Source of the DNA: F22 sp963678855
GTDB taxonomy: Bacteria > Bacteroidota > Bacteroidia > Bacteroidales > Bacteroidaceae
Direction of reading: 5' to 3'
Length of the DNA: 64,000 bases
Assembly (NCBI GenBank): GCA_963678855.1
Contig: OY787448.1
Coordinates: 2,170,001 to 2,234,000 of the forward strand
The notes beneath the pieces were generated by a model. That model saw nothing but the letters and a program-made list of their open reading frames with translations. It did no database searches and was not told the DNA's origin. The translations under genes and the position numbers were made by a program. Below, in pieces: positions 8,174-17,111 of the stretch. Each line of letters begins with the position of its first letter. Within the stretch, counting starts at the first letter, position 1.

Positions 8174-8857
8174 TTATACGCCTGCTTGAGCTTTCGCTAG
8201 TTCGATATAGCGCTCGATACCACGGCCCAGTTGGCTGTTAGGGTATTCTTTCTTGATTTGCTCGAAAGTAGCAATTGCCTTGTTGTATTGCTTTGCAGCT
8301 TGGTATAATTGACCAGCGTTAAGCAAGTAGATAGGGCTTAGAGTTGTAGCGTTTGCACGATTAGCAGCATCTACAAGCATAGCAGCAGCTTTTTCTGTTT
8401 GACCTGCATCAGCGTAGCAGTTTGCAGTTGCAGCTAGAATAGCTGGTGCAATTTGCTTGTCGTCAGCATCAAATGCTTCAAGTTCTTTGATTGCCTTATC
8501 GTTTTGACCAAGTTTCTTGTAGCAGATACCTGCATAAGCGTGAGCTAGGTTACCAGCTGGTGTGCTACCATATTTCTTAGCAACAGCAACTAGACCGATA
8601 CTGCTGATGCTATCACCGTCAAGTGCCAACTTGAATTGTTGTTGCATGAAGTAGTTTTGGCTTGGGTATAGTGCTTCTTGTGCTTTCGCCGCTTTTGGCT
8701 CTAACACATGGTTTCGGTAAGCAATAATACCTACAATTACTACGACTACAGCTAGTACGGCAGTCAAGAATTTATTGATATTCTTGATGATAAAACCTTC
8801 GGTTGAATTCATTGCCTCGCCTTCGATGTGCTCTGCTTCTTGATTCTTGTTCGTCAT
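8174..8857 (-). CDS. Membrane-anchored tetratricopeptide repeat protein (TPR_21/YfgM-like)
   Basis: A 227-residue protein. A hydrophilic tail of about 26 residues is followed by one transmembrane helix (FLTAVLAVVVVIVGIIAY, about 31-48). The rest is periplasmic and made of repeated helix pairs; segments such as AHAYAGICYKKLGQNDKAIKE and IFLLNAGQ-like YLLNAGQLYQAAKQ show the TPR pattern. The layout matches YfgM-type proteins, which help the Sec translocon or envelope chaperones, but no partner is nearby. A promoter at 8965-8996 serves it. Function is inferred from fold only. Confidence 0.78.
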   Translation of the reverse strand: MTNKNQEAEHIEGEAMNSTEGFIIKNINKFLTAVLAVVVVIVGIIAYRNHVLEPKAAKAQEALYPSQNYFMQQQFKLALDGDSISSIGLVAVAKKYGSTPAGNLAHAYAGICYKKLGQNDKAIKELEAFDADDKQIAPAILAATANCYADAGQTEKAAAMLVDAANRANATTLSPIYLLNAGQLYQAAKQYNKAIATFEQIKKEYPNSQLGRGIERYIELAKAQAGV

Positions 8858-8964
8858 TTTTATAATTTGATTTTGTTATTATTTCTACAAGGTTCTCAAA
8901 TAGATTCCTCTTTGATTTATTGTTGTTATATTAGAATGGTAGAAAACAAAAGGAATCTGGGGAA

Positions 8965-8996
8965 CAAAAGTAACTTTTTTCTGTCTTTCTTGGAAA
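8965..8996 (-). promoter_or_regulatory. Promoter of the TPR gene
   Basis: On the minus strand a TTTC element (8993-8996, one base off TTTG) lies 20 bases before TACTTTTG (8972-8965). The leader would be about 100 bases. Confidence 0.55.
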
Positions 8997-9098
8997 TTTA
9001 TTCACACCTTTTTTTCATTGCCGTCTGTTTTATCTATCATTCTTTCTTTTTTAGGATAGTTTTCCAGCTGTGTGGCAGGTGAAATCATTATTTCTTCG

Positions 9099-9106
9099 TA
9101 CTTTTG
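9099..9106 (+). promoter_or_regulatory. -7 box of recF
   Basis: TACTTTTG matches TAnnTTTG. The upstream TTTG is missing at the standard distance. The leader to recF would be about 54 bases. Confidence 0.5.
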
Positions 9107-9166
9107 TCTTTCTTTAAAATGGCTTGCTGAATAGTGGCCAAAGCCAATGTTCTGATACAATAAATT

Positions 9167-10288
9167 ATGAAGCTAAATAGATTATCCATTACACAATTCA
9201 AGAATATTGCGGAAGCTGATATGCATCTTTCGCCTAAACTCAATTGTTTTATAGGAGCCAATGGAATGGGTAAAACCAATTTGTTGGAGGCAATCTATAT
9301 GCTTTCATTTACCAAAGGACTTTCAGGTGCTACTGATACACCGTCCATTCGTCATGACGAGGATTTTGCAGTTGTTAAAGGGCAGTATTCACTATCTGAG
9401 CATGAAGAAGAAGCGAGCATACAGGATGAGATTTATTGTGGTTTAGCCCGTGGACGTAAAAAGACATTTAAGCGTAATCAAAAAAGCTATAAGCGAATAG
9501 CCGAGCATATCGGACTTATTCCACTTGTTATGATTTCGCCTGCTGATGGTACTCTGATTGCCGCTGGAAGTGATGTGCGCCGTCGTTTTATGGATATGGT
9601 GATTTCTCAATTTGATCCAGAATATCTACATGCACTACAGCACTACAACAAGGCACTTCAACAGCGTAATGCCATGTTGAAAATGGAGCAGGGTGTGTTG
9701 GATGAGATATTCGAAACTTACGAGGAAGTAATGGCTAAACATGCGGCAAATATTTATGCTAAACGAGCTGCTTTCTTGGAAGATTTTATCCCTATTTTTC
9801 AACGTTACTACAATGCTATAACAGGAGATAAGGAGCAAGTAAGCCTGACGTATGAATCGCATCAGGCGCAAGGCTCTTTAGTGGACTTGTTACGTGCTAG
9901 TCGTCCTAAGGAACGTATTTTAGGATATTCTATTCGTGGTATTCATAAAGATGATTTGATTATGGAGCTAGAAGGATATCCTATCAAAGTAGAAGGCTCA
10001 CAGGGGCAAAATAAAACATATCTTGTAGCGATGAAGTTGGCACAGTTTGAGTGGTTGAAGACACACACAAAACATACGCCTATACTACTATTGGATGACT
10101 TGTTTGATAAGCTTGACGCTCAGCGTGTAACACGTTTGATGGATTTGTTGAAAGATCAGCGATTTGGCCAGATCTTTATAACGGATACCAACAGAGAGCA
10201 CTTAGATCGTATCTTGGATGGTATATATGAGAACCATAAGATTTTTATGGTGCAGGATGGTGTGTTTGCTGAGCAATCGAGTCTATAA
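9167..10288 (+). CDS. recF: DNA replication and repair protein RecF
   Basis: A 373-residue SMC-like ATPase, the normal RecF length. It loads RecA at single-strand gaps together with RecO and RecR. The Walker A motif GANGMGKTN sits near residue 30, the ABC-type signature SQGQNKT in the C-terminal half, and Walker B is ILLLDDLFDKLD. The start at 9167 matches the family N-terminus (short strand, then ITQFKNI). A DUF721 gene follows after 13 bases. That pairing is common in Bacteroidota, where recF is not in a dnaA-dnaN cluster. Confidence 0.96.
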   Translation: MKLNRLSITQFKNIAEADMHLSPKLNCFIGANGMGKTNLLEAIYMLSFTKGLSGATDTPSIRHDEDFAVVKGQYSLSEHEEEASIQDEIYCGLARGRKKTFKRNQKSYKRIAEHIGLIPLVMISPADGTLIAAGSDVRRRFMDMVISQFDPEYLHALQHYNKALQQRNAMLKMEQGVLDEIFETYEEVMAKHAANIYAKRAAFLEDFIPIFQRYYNAITGDKEQVSLTYESHQAQGSLVDLLRASRPKERILGYSIRGIHKDDLIMELEGYPIKVEGSQGQNKTYLVAMKLAQFEWLKTHTKHTPILLLDDLFDKLDAQRVTRLMDLLKDQRFGQIFITDTNREHLDRILDGIYENHKIFMVQDGVFAEQSSL

Positions 10289-10301
10289 TGAGTAGTGGCT
10301 T

Positions 10302-10589
10302 ATGAAGAGAAAAGATTCTATAAAAGTTGATCGAATTGTGCAAACAATTATGCGCAATCAAGGGTTGGAACATCCTTATCAGCATGTCATGATTAAAAAA
10401 GCTTGGATGGAACTCAATCCGCTTATCACCAAATATACACGTGAGGTGTATATTCAAGGTGATATCTTGTACGTCAAACTCACATCGGCTGCCCTTCGTC
10501 AGGAATTAATGATGGGACGAGACGATTTAGTGCGTAGGTTAAATAATGAAGTGCGTGCAAAGGTTATTAAAGATATTATATTCCGCTAG
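10302..10589 (+). CDS. DUF721 domain protein (DciA-like)
   Basis: A 95-residue basic protein. The pattern of an N-terminal helix, MIKKAWMELNPLITKYTREV, a strand pair GDILYVKLTSAALRQEL and a C-terminal helix ending KVIKDIIFR is that of DUF721. DciA, the ancestral loader of the replicative helicase DnaB, has this fold, and the gene sits 13 bases after recF, so a role at the replication fork is plausible. Bacteroidota proteins of this size lack the extended tail seen in some DciA, so the exact role is uncertain. Confidence 0.8.
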   Translation: MKRKDSIKVDRIVQTIMRNQGLEHPYQHVMIKKAWMELNPLITKYTREVYIQGDILYVKLTSAALRQELMMGRDDLVRRLNNEVRAKVIKDIIFR

Positions 10590-10681
10590 ACTTTTTTGCC
10601 CTGAAAGCCAACTATATTACCCTTTTTGAAGCATATTCTCCTACTTATAGGTCATGTCTATTATCCTATAGATATGGTCTG

Positions 10682-10713
10682 TTTGATTGTGTTTAGTATA
10701 GTGTGTATCTTTG
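10682..10713 (+). promoter_or_regulatory. Perfect Bacteroidota promoter of the CoA-disulfide reductase fusion gene
   Basis: TTTG at 10682-10685, a 20-base spacer, TATCTTTG at 10706-10713. The leader is about 33 bases to the ATG at 10753; an in-frame GTG at 10747 is not needed. Confidence 0.75.
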
Positions 10714-10752
10714 CATCAGTAATAAATAATAAACTCAACAATACTGGTGAAT

Positions 10753-13263
10753 ATGAAACATCTAATTATCGGTGGTGTAGCTGGAGGAGCTACCGCTGCC
10801 GCACGTATCCGTCGTGCAGACGAAAATGCAGAAATTATTCTTGTGGAAAAGGGACCATATATCTCTTATGCCAATTGTGGACTACCTTATTATATAGGTG
10901 GAGTCATTACAGATCGTGACCAATTGTTCGTGCAAACACCCGAATCATTTGGCACTCGTTTTCGTGTGGATGTGCGTGTGCTTACTGAGGCGACAGCTAT
11001 TGACACTGAAAAGAAAGTTGTGACTTTGCATCGTGCAGATGGTACAACAATAGAAGAATCATATGATAAGTTGCTTCTTTCTCCAGGAGCTAATCCAGTT
11101 CGCCCACCTCTACCAGGTATAGACTCACCAGGAATCTTTACATTGCGTAATGTACAAGATACCGATGCTATCTACGCCTATATGAAAACGCACGATGTAA
11201 AACGTGCCGTTATTGTTGGTGCAGGATTTATCGGCCTAGAGATGGCTGAAAATTTACACGAAGCTGGTGCACAAGTAGCGATTGTTGAGATGCAAAATCA
11301 GGTAATGGCTCCAGTTGATTATTCGATTGCGAGCATTGCTCACGAACACCTACAACAAAAAGGTGTGAAGCTTTGTCTTGAAGAAGCGGTTAGTGGTTTT
11401 GAGTCAATAGATGAAGGCTTGAAAATTAAGATGAATAGCGGTGAGGAACTAGAGGCTGACTTAGTCATCTTGTCTATTGGTGTGCGCCCTGCTACAGAAT
11501 TGGCTGTTAATGCTGGCTTGAAGATCGGTGAAGCTAGAGGTATCTGGGTGAATGAATACCTTGAAACATCAGCTAAAGACGTCTATGCTGTAGGTGATGC
11601 TATCGAATTTCCACACCCTATTACAGGGCAGCCATGGTTGAACTACCTAGCTAACCCTGCCAACCGTCAAGGACGTATAGTTGGTGATAATATGGTCAAT
11701 GGTAATGTGACTAAATATGAAGGTGCTATAGGTACATCTATCGCCAAGGTGTTTGATATGACTGTAGCAAGTACTGGTCTAGCAGCTAAGAAACTGACGG
11801 CACTTGGTATGCCTTATAAGACAGTGACAACTCATAGTGGTAGTCATGCAGGCTATTATCCAGGTGCTAATCAAATGGCCACTAAGTTGGTGTTCCATCC
11901 TGAGACAGGACGCTTGTTGGGTGCACAAGTGATTGGTTTTGATGGTGTTGACAAACGTATTGACCAGTTGGCTGTACATGTGAAGCACGGACTTACTGTT
12001 TACGATTTGATGGAGCTAGAGCATGCTTATGCGCCTCCATTCTCTTCTGCGAAAGATCCGATTGCTATTGCAGGATATGCAGCAGTGAACGTATTGAACA
12101 AATCTATGGGTGTAGCTTATTGGAGAGAAGTTCAAGAAATAGCATCTACATACCAAGCTGGACTACAAGACGTAGATACTCCACAATTGGTTGATGTACG
12201 TTTTGATGAAGAAGTGGAGATGGGCACTTTGCCTGGTGCTATTCATGTACCGCTTGATGATATGCGTAAACAGCTAGACAAGATTGACAAGAGCAAGCCA
12301 GTGATTGTCTTCTGTGCTATTGGACTACGTGGATACTTGGCACTTCGTATCTTGAAGAGTGAGGGATATGATGTGCGCAATCTAATAGGTGGTATGAAAA
12401 CCTATAAGGCTGCTACAGCGCCCATAGTTTATGATTTGACAGACTGGAATAAAAAGACTGATAGTATGACTCCTAAAAACGAACGACCTATACTTCGTGA
12501 AGCTGCTCTAGCGAGTGATGCACCTGAAAGTGAAACAGTCATAGTAGATGCATGTGGCTTGCAATGCCCAGGTCCTATTATGCGTGTAAAGAATGAGATG
12601 GATGCGCTTACTGAAGGCAAGAAGCTTCAAGTAACATCTACCGATTCAGCGTTTTACAATGATATCGATGCATGGTGTGATTCTACAGGTAACCATGTGT
12701 TAGACAAGAAGACAGAGAACGGTACATATACAGCTATTCTTCAAAAAGGAAGATGTGAGGAAACGAAGCATACTGCCGAAGTAAGTGCTGGACCAAGTAA
12801 CCGTACTTTGGTGATGTTTAGTGATGACCTAGATAAGGCACTAGCTACTTTTGTGATTGCCAATGGTGCAGCAGCAACTGGTCAGAAAGTCAGTATTTTC
12901 TTTACTTTCTGGGGGCTAAATGTCATTAAGAAAGCTAAGAAGCCAAGTGTGACTAAGGATATCTTTGGTCGTATGTTTGGATGGATGCTCCCAAGTCACT
13001 CTCGTAAGTTGGGCATGTCTAAGATGAATATGTTTGGTATGGGTCCATTGATGATGCGTTATATCATGAAACTTCGTGGTGTAGACGAATTGGAATCTTT
13101 GCGCCAACAAGCTTTGGATAATGGTGTGGAATTTATTGCTTGCCAGATGTCTATGGATGTGATGGGTGTTAAAGAAGAAGAGTTGATGGATGAAGTTAAC
13201 TATGGTGGTGTAGCTACTTATATCAACCGTGCTGACAAAGCCAATATCAACTTGTTTATATAG
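10753..13263 (+). CDS. CoA-disulfide reductase / rhodanese / TusA / DsrE fusion protein
   Basis: An 836-residue cytoplasmic protein with four sulfur-handling modules in a row. (1) Residues 1-440: a CoA-disulfide reductase-type flavoenzyme with an FAD motif GGVAGGATAAARIRR and redox Cys42 in NCGLPY. (2) About 465-550: a rhodanese domain with Cys521 in VIVFCAIGLRGY. (3) About 590-660: a TusA/SirA domain with Cys601 and Cys605 in CGLQCPGP. (4) About 675-836: a DsrE-like domain with Cys797. Every expected catalytic cysteine is present. The flavoenzyme family reduces CoA disulfide or CoA persulfide with NAD(P)H; the other domains pass persulfide sulfur. A relay within one chain is the natural reading, but the substrate is not known. 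The gene stands alone under its own promoter. Confidence 0.9.
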   Translation: MKHLIIGGVAGGATAAARIRRADENAEIILVEKGPYISYANCGLPYYIGGVITDRDQLFVQTPESFGTRFRVDVRVLTEATAIDTEKKVVTLHRADGTTIEESYDKLLLSPGANPVRPPLPGIDSPGIFTLRNVQDTDAIYAYMKTHDVKRAVIVGAGFIGLEMAENLHEAGAQVAIVEMQNQVMAPVDYSIASIAHEHLQQKGVKLCLEEAVSGFESIDEGLKIKMNSGEELEADLVILSIGVRPATELAVNAGLKIGEARGIWVNEYLETSAKDVYAVGDAIEFPHPITGQPWLNYLANPANRQGRIVGDNMVNGNVTKYEGAIGTSIAKVFDMTVASTGLAAKKLTALGMPYKTVTTHSGSHAGYYPGANQMATKLVFHPETGRLLGAQVIGFDGVDKRIDQLAVHVKHGLTVYDLMELEHAYAPPFSSAKDPIAIAGYAAVNVLNKSMGVAYWREVQEIASTYQAGLQDVDTPQLVDVRFDEEVEMGTLPGAIHVPLDDMRKQLDKIDKSKPVIVFCAIGLRGYLALRILKSEGYDVRNLIGGMKTYKAATAPIVYDLTDWNKKTDSMTPKNERPILREAALASDAPESETVIVDACGLQCPGPIMRVKNEMDALTEGKKLQVTSTDSAFYNDIDAWCDSTGNHVLDKKTENGTYTAILQKGRCEETKHTAEVSAGPSNRTLVMFSDDLDKALATFVIANGAAATGQKVSIFFTFWGLNVIKKAKKPSVTKDIFGRMFGWMLPSHSRKLGMSKMNMFGMGPLMMRYIMKLRGVDELESLRQQALDNGVEFIACQMSMDVMGVKEEELMDEVNYGGVATYINRADKANINLFI

Positions 13264-13747
13264 GTATGCTTACTCTTATGCTAGTCCTTCTCAAATCATT
13301 GAGCCATCCGTCATCACTACAAAGAAACAAGTAGTGTGGCTAGTGTAAAATAAACCACAGAAAACAAGACTGATGAAAGATATAAACATGCCTAAAAAGA
13401 AGACGTGACCACTGGGGCAGGTGATTGTTCCATCAAGGCTGTTTCCATACCAAACGTAGCACATGCATCTTGGAAGTATGCCGTTTACATAATTCCCATG
13501 CGGCAATAGTCACTTGATATAGCTTTGGTACGTCTAAGCGATCCTGGTATGTCGATGCAATCAGCTGGATTGGACCAATTGAATGTATCAATAAGTGACG
13601 GGTCTGTAAAATTCAGTGCGCAACTACTCTTAATCTTACAAGCGTATAGGGAGGATTTGTGGGTTACTTAGCAGGAATTTATGCTTGATATGCGAAAACT
13701 TTTTAGATCTCTTATATAATGTCTATCGTCTTAAAAGCTAGTCATAG
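13264..13747. other. Spacer after the fusion gene
   Basis: About 480 bases with no recognisable gene on either strand. Its only structure is the degenerate reading frame at 13396-13671. Confidence 0.4.
13396..13671 (+). pseudogene. Possible gene remnant, unidentified
   Basis: One plus-strand frame stays open for 92 codons apart from a single TAG at 13507-13509. It has protein-like stretches such as HASWKYAVYIIPMRQ before the stop and SDPGMSMQSAGLDQLNVS after it. There is no start codon with a promoter and I do not recognise the family. It could be a decayed gene or chance. Confidence 0.25.
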
Positions 13748-13749
13748 AA

Positions 13750-13785
13750 AAAGCGGTTGTTTCAATATACTGAAACAACCGCTTT
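13750..13785 (-). terminator. Terminator of the glnS-dedA-wza-wzc operon
   Basis: Arms AAAGCGGTTGTTTCA (13750-13764) and TGAAACAACCGCTTT (13771-13785) are perfect, and on the minus strand a T tract follows. It lies 20 bases past the wzc stop. Confidence 0.9.
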
Positions 13786-13804
13786 ATATATAGTTTATAT
13801 AAGC

Positions 13805-16264
13805 TTAAGCTTTACTTTTTTTCTTCTTCTTTGAAGTCTTGTCATCGCTATCGCCATATCCATAACCGTATCCATAACCGCCATAGCCGTATCCATAACC
13901 ATATCCATAACCGTAGCCATATCTTTTTCTTCTGTATTCAGCTGCATTGATAATGAAACCAATATTTGGAAGACGTGAGTGTTGGCTAAGCATATTGACA
14001 TAGTTGACATCTTTTTTAGCTGTCATACCTGCACGCAATACATAACATGTTGAATCAGCTACACGAGCAATAATTTGCGTGTCAGAAACTAATGCGCTTG
14101 GAGCGCAGTCAAGAACAATGTAGTCGTAATTTTCTCGTAGTTTCTCAATCAAAACTCCCAAAGAATCATGACTAAGAAGCTCAGCTGGGTTTGGTGGAAT
14201 GTGACCGGCAGGAATAATATCTAGTGATTCTGGCACACCTTGTGGGTGCTTAATCAATGCATTCAAATCTGTAGTGACATCTAGTAAGAAGTTACTTACA
14301 CCATTGACTTGTTCGTTTAGACCGAAGGCAGCTGCTAGACGAGGTTTACGCAAATCCAAACCAGCTACGATTACCTTTTTGCCAAGTAGGGCTAGGGAAA
14401 CACCTAGGTTGGCAGCCACAAATGTTTTACCTTCACCTCCTGTTGTAGAAGTCACAATAACCACTTTGTCCTTCGGAGGAGTCAATGTAAAGTTGATATT
14501 TGTACGCAATTGACGGAAGGCTTCAGCAATCGTGTTATTGGTACCTTCTTTTACTGCAACACTACTTTCACGAGTATCCTTGAAGTCATCTTCTAAAGGA
14601 ATATCACCAAGTATTGGCAATGTTGTCAACTTATCAATATCACCTCTGTGGTCTATTTGATAATGAAGTAGATGTTTGATATAGAGAATTGCACTGGGAA
14701 TAGCCAAAGCAAAAAATAGTGCAATAAGCATAATCATCTTTTTACGTGGAGATACTGGAAAGCGAGTAGACATCGCCGTGTCTACAACTTTTGCATTGTC
14801 TGCTTGAGCAGCAATATTGATTGAGTTCTGCTCTCTCTTTTCTAGTAGAAGAAGATATAAGCCAGACTTAATCTCACGTTGGCGGGTGATGTTTGCCAAG
14901 GCACGCTCTTGAGCAGGTGCATTCTTGATCAAATTGTCATAACGACCGACTTGACGATCCAAGTCTTTTTGCATAATTTCCAAGCCATTACGCACACTTG
15001 AAATAGTCGTTAGAATACTCTGACGGAAAGAGATAATCTTCTCACTAACTCGCTTTAAAACAGGGTTGTTCTCGTTTGAATTCTTCAGTAAACGCTTATA
15101 TTCAAGTAGCGCCTCGTTGTATTCAGAGATTTGAGAAGACAATGGGATGTCATTTAGACCTACGTTTGTAGGAATAACTTCAGTCTTATTTTTGTCCTCA
15201 CGAATATATTGTTCGAGATAGTTAATCAGGTTCAACTGAGTTGCATTTTCAGCACTTCTCTTAGAATATTCACTATTGCCTTTCAATGACAAGGCAGCAT
15301 TGGCCTTTAGGTCTACTAGTCCTGTGCTACGCTTATATTGCTCAAGTTCGTTTTCGGTTACACTAAGCTCGCCACTGATCAAAGCTAGACGTTCTTTGAT
15401 AAATGCTTCTGTACGAAGTGCTACTTGATTCTTGTCATTGTTTGAATCTCTGTTATATACGCGTACCAATTGGTTGACAAAGTCTACACCTTTTTGAGGT
15501 GTTGTACTATTATATGTAATAGACGCGATAGAAGTCATTTTTGATGCTGGCATAATGCTGAGCGCACCAGCTACACCAGGTGCCATAAGCATAGGAGATA
15601 CCACCCAAATCTTAAGGGCTTTCCCTTCTAGCGCTACTGGATCGTTTTCATTTTGTGCTAAAATGACATTACCTAGAGCTGTTGGAATTGTAGCAGGAAA
15701 TCCTTTGACATTCATGGTCGATTCGATATTGTCATCATCAATAACGATTTTAAGCGGATATGTAACATCCCATGTACCATTATCTTTTTGAACTAATTCT
15801 AGTTCTATGGCACCGTTGAGGTTGCGTAATTCATCCGTTGTCATATCCGCAAGGATAGGAGAGTTTTTGTACAACTCTGTATCTCGTAGCATTCCTTTTT
15901 TATAATACAATACATATTGTTTTGTATCTAGAAGCGTTTGTGCCACAATTGTACGTGACCCCATCACAATAATTTCGTTATCGATATTGTTAGAACTAGA
16001 GATAACTCCTAGTCCCTCAAGCATTCGAGCGTCCGCACCAACACTACCACCACCACGCATTTCGTCTTTAATCATGATGGTCGATTGGATACTATAGATT
16101 GGAGTTGCTCTTTTGATGTATAGGAAACCTAGAGCAATGCAAACTATTACACTTAAAACATACCAATACCAATTGCTCAACACAGCATCAATAATCGCTG
16201 CATAATTTATCGACTCTTCTTGTTGAGTATCTTTGTCAAATTGAGAGTTTATATTTTCGTTCAT
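13805..16264 (-). CDS. Polysaccharide co-polymerase and BY-type tyrosine kinase (Wzc-like)
   Basis: An 819-residue inner-membrane protein. A Wzz domain lies between two transmembrane helices (about residues 28-48 and 500-520) with long periplasmic coiled-coil stretches. A cytoplasmic BY-kinase domain follows: Walker A TTGGEGKT (about 605-612), Walker A' VIVAGLDLRKP and Walker B YIVLDCAP. The C-terminal tail is the tyrosine cluster that gets phosphorylated: 11 Tyr-Gly pairs in two runs, then a lysine-rich end. It controls export and chain length of an exopolysaccharide with the Wza-like protein encoded 5 bases upstream. The ATG at 16264 is preferred because longer frames run into wza. No Wzb phosphatase or glycosyltransferase cluster is beside it. 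Confidence 0.9.
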   Translation of the reverse strand: MNENINSQFDKDTQQEESINYAAIIDAVLSNWYWYVLSVIVCIALGFLYIKRATPIYSIQSTIMIKDEMRGGGSVGADARMLEGLGVISSSNNIDNEIIVMGSRTIVAQTLLDTKQYVLYYKKGMLRDTELYKNSPILADMTTDELRNLNGAIELELVQKDNGTWDVTYPLKIVIDDDNIESTMNVKGFPATIPTALGNVILAQNENDPVALEGKALKIWVVSPMLMAPGVAGALSIMPASKMTSIASITYNSTTPQKGVDFVNQLVRVYNRDSNNDKNQVALRTEAFIKERLALISGELSVTENELEQYKRSTGLVDLKANAALSLKGNSEYSKRSAENATQLNLINYLEQYIREDKNKTEVIPTNVGLNDIPLSSQISEYNEALLEYKRLLKNSNENNPVLKRVSEKIISFRQSILTTISSVRNGLEIMQKDLDRQVGRYDNLIKNAPAQERALANITRQREIKSGLYLLLLEKREQNSINIAAQADNAKVVDTAMSTRFPVSPRKKMIMLIALFFALAIPSAILYIKHLLHYQIDHRGDIDKLTTLPILGDIPLEDDFKDTRESSVAVKEGTNNTIAEAFRQLRTNINFTLTPPKDKVVIVTSTTGGEGKTFVAANLGVSLALLGKKVIVAGLDLRKPRLAAAFGLNEQVNGVSNFLLDVTTDLNALIKHPQGVPESLDIIPAGHIPPNPAELLSHDSLGVLIEKLRENYDYIVLDCAPSALVSDTQIIARVADSTCYVLRAGMTAKKDVNYVNMLSQHSRLPNIGFIINAAEYRRKRYGYGYGYGYGYGYGGYGYGYGYGDSDDKTSKKKKKSKA
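13853..13920 (-). repeat. In-gene tandem repeat coding for the Tyr-Gly tail
   Basis: Variants of a 6-base unit (TATGGN/TACGGN) repeat through this stretch and code for seven plus four Tyr-Gly pairs separated by one extra glycine. Such repeats can gain or lose units by slippage. Confidence 0.85.
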
Positions 16265-16269
16265 ACAGC

Positions 16270-17073
16270 TTATTTGGTTATAGCAATAATGATGTTGGTA
16301 ACTGTCAATAGAAGTCCTGTAATAGAAACCCAAATTGTCGTACTTTGTGCGATATCAGAGTTCTTCGCCTTTGTTTTATTAGGCTGAACATATAGGATAT
16401 CATTTTGTTGTAGATAGTAATATGGAGAGTTAATGATATCTGACGAAGTCAAATCTAGAATCTCAATATGTTTTTTTCCATTGTTGTCTTCACGGATTAG
16501 CTTGACATTTGTACGCATACCATAAATTGTCATATCACCTGCTAGTGCAAGCGCTTCAAAGATATTAATCTTTTCATTTGGTACAGTAAATGTACTAGGT
16601 CTAGATACTTCACCGATTACAGAAATCTTGTAGTTAGCCATACGTACAGTAACCATAGGGTCCTTGATGTATCCCTTAACTTTTTCTGCTATCATATCTT
16701 CTGCTTCACGCTTATTTAAACCGCCAATTTTTACACGGCCTAATACTGGCATTTCGATATAACCATCGTTGTCTACTAAGTAGCTTTGTAATGTACCACG
16801 GCTACCCATTGAAATCTCTGTTACCACATTTTGTGTGCCACGTGTTGCAGCTACAAAGTTGAATGGTACTGCTAATACAGGGTCTTCACAAGAGACGATG
16901 ACAGTCAAAAGATCTTTTGGCATAATCTTAGCGTCATACATTTCCTGTACACTTAGCGATTTGAAATGTTCTGCTTCTTGCAAATAGGGCACTTGCTTAT
17001 ATGAAGTACAGCTACTTATAAGCACTACGAAAAACAGTAAGGATACTGCTGTTAGTTTGTTCCATGAATTCAT
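16270..17073 (-). CDS. Polysaccharide export lipoprotein (Wza-like)
   Basis: A 267-residue outer-membrane lipoprotein. The signal peptide ends in the lipobox LISSC, so the mature protein starts at Cys22. It has a Poly_export domain followed by a SLBB domain (ISVIGEVSRPSTFTVP), and a C-terminal helix (TTIWVSITGLLLTVTNIIIAIT) that could cross the membrane, as in Bacteroidota homologues. It would form the outer-membrane pore for the polysaccharide chain-regulated by the kinase that follows after 5 bases. The dedA gene lies 38 bases upstream on the same strand. Confidence 0.92.
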   Translation of the reverse strand: MNSWNKLTAVSLLFFVVLISSCTSYKQVPYLQEAEHFKSLSVQEMYDAKIMPKDLLTVIVSCEDPVLAVPFNFVAATRGTQNVVTEISMGSRGTLQSYLVDNDGYIEMPVLGRVKIGGLNKREAEDMIAEKVKGYIKDPMVTVRMANYKISVIGEVSRPSTFTVPNEKINIFEALALAGDMTIYGMRTNVKLIREDNNGKKHIEILDLTSSDIINSPYYYLQQNDILYVQPNKTKAKNSDIAQSTTIWVSITGLLLTVTNIIIAITK

Positions 17074-17111
17074 ATCGATACTTTCTTTAGTTTGTTTATC
17101 AAGTTGTGAGA

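Larger units (their letters stand above)
8858..9166. other. Divergent promoter region between the TPR gene and recF
   Basis: About 310 AT-rich bases with promoters for both flanking genes and no open frame of note on either strand. Confidence 0.6.

Noticed and set aside
13853..13920. Short-repeat DNA that could suggest a CRISPR array
   Set aside because: The repeat is coding (Tyr-Gly tail), has no spacers, and keeps the frame.
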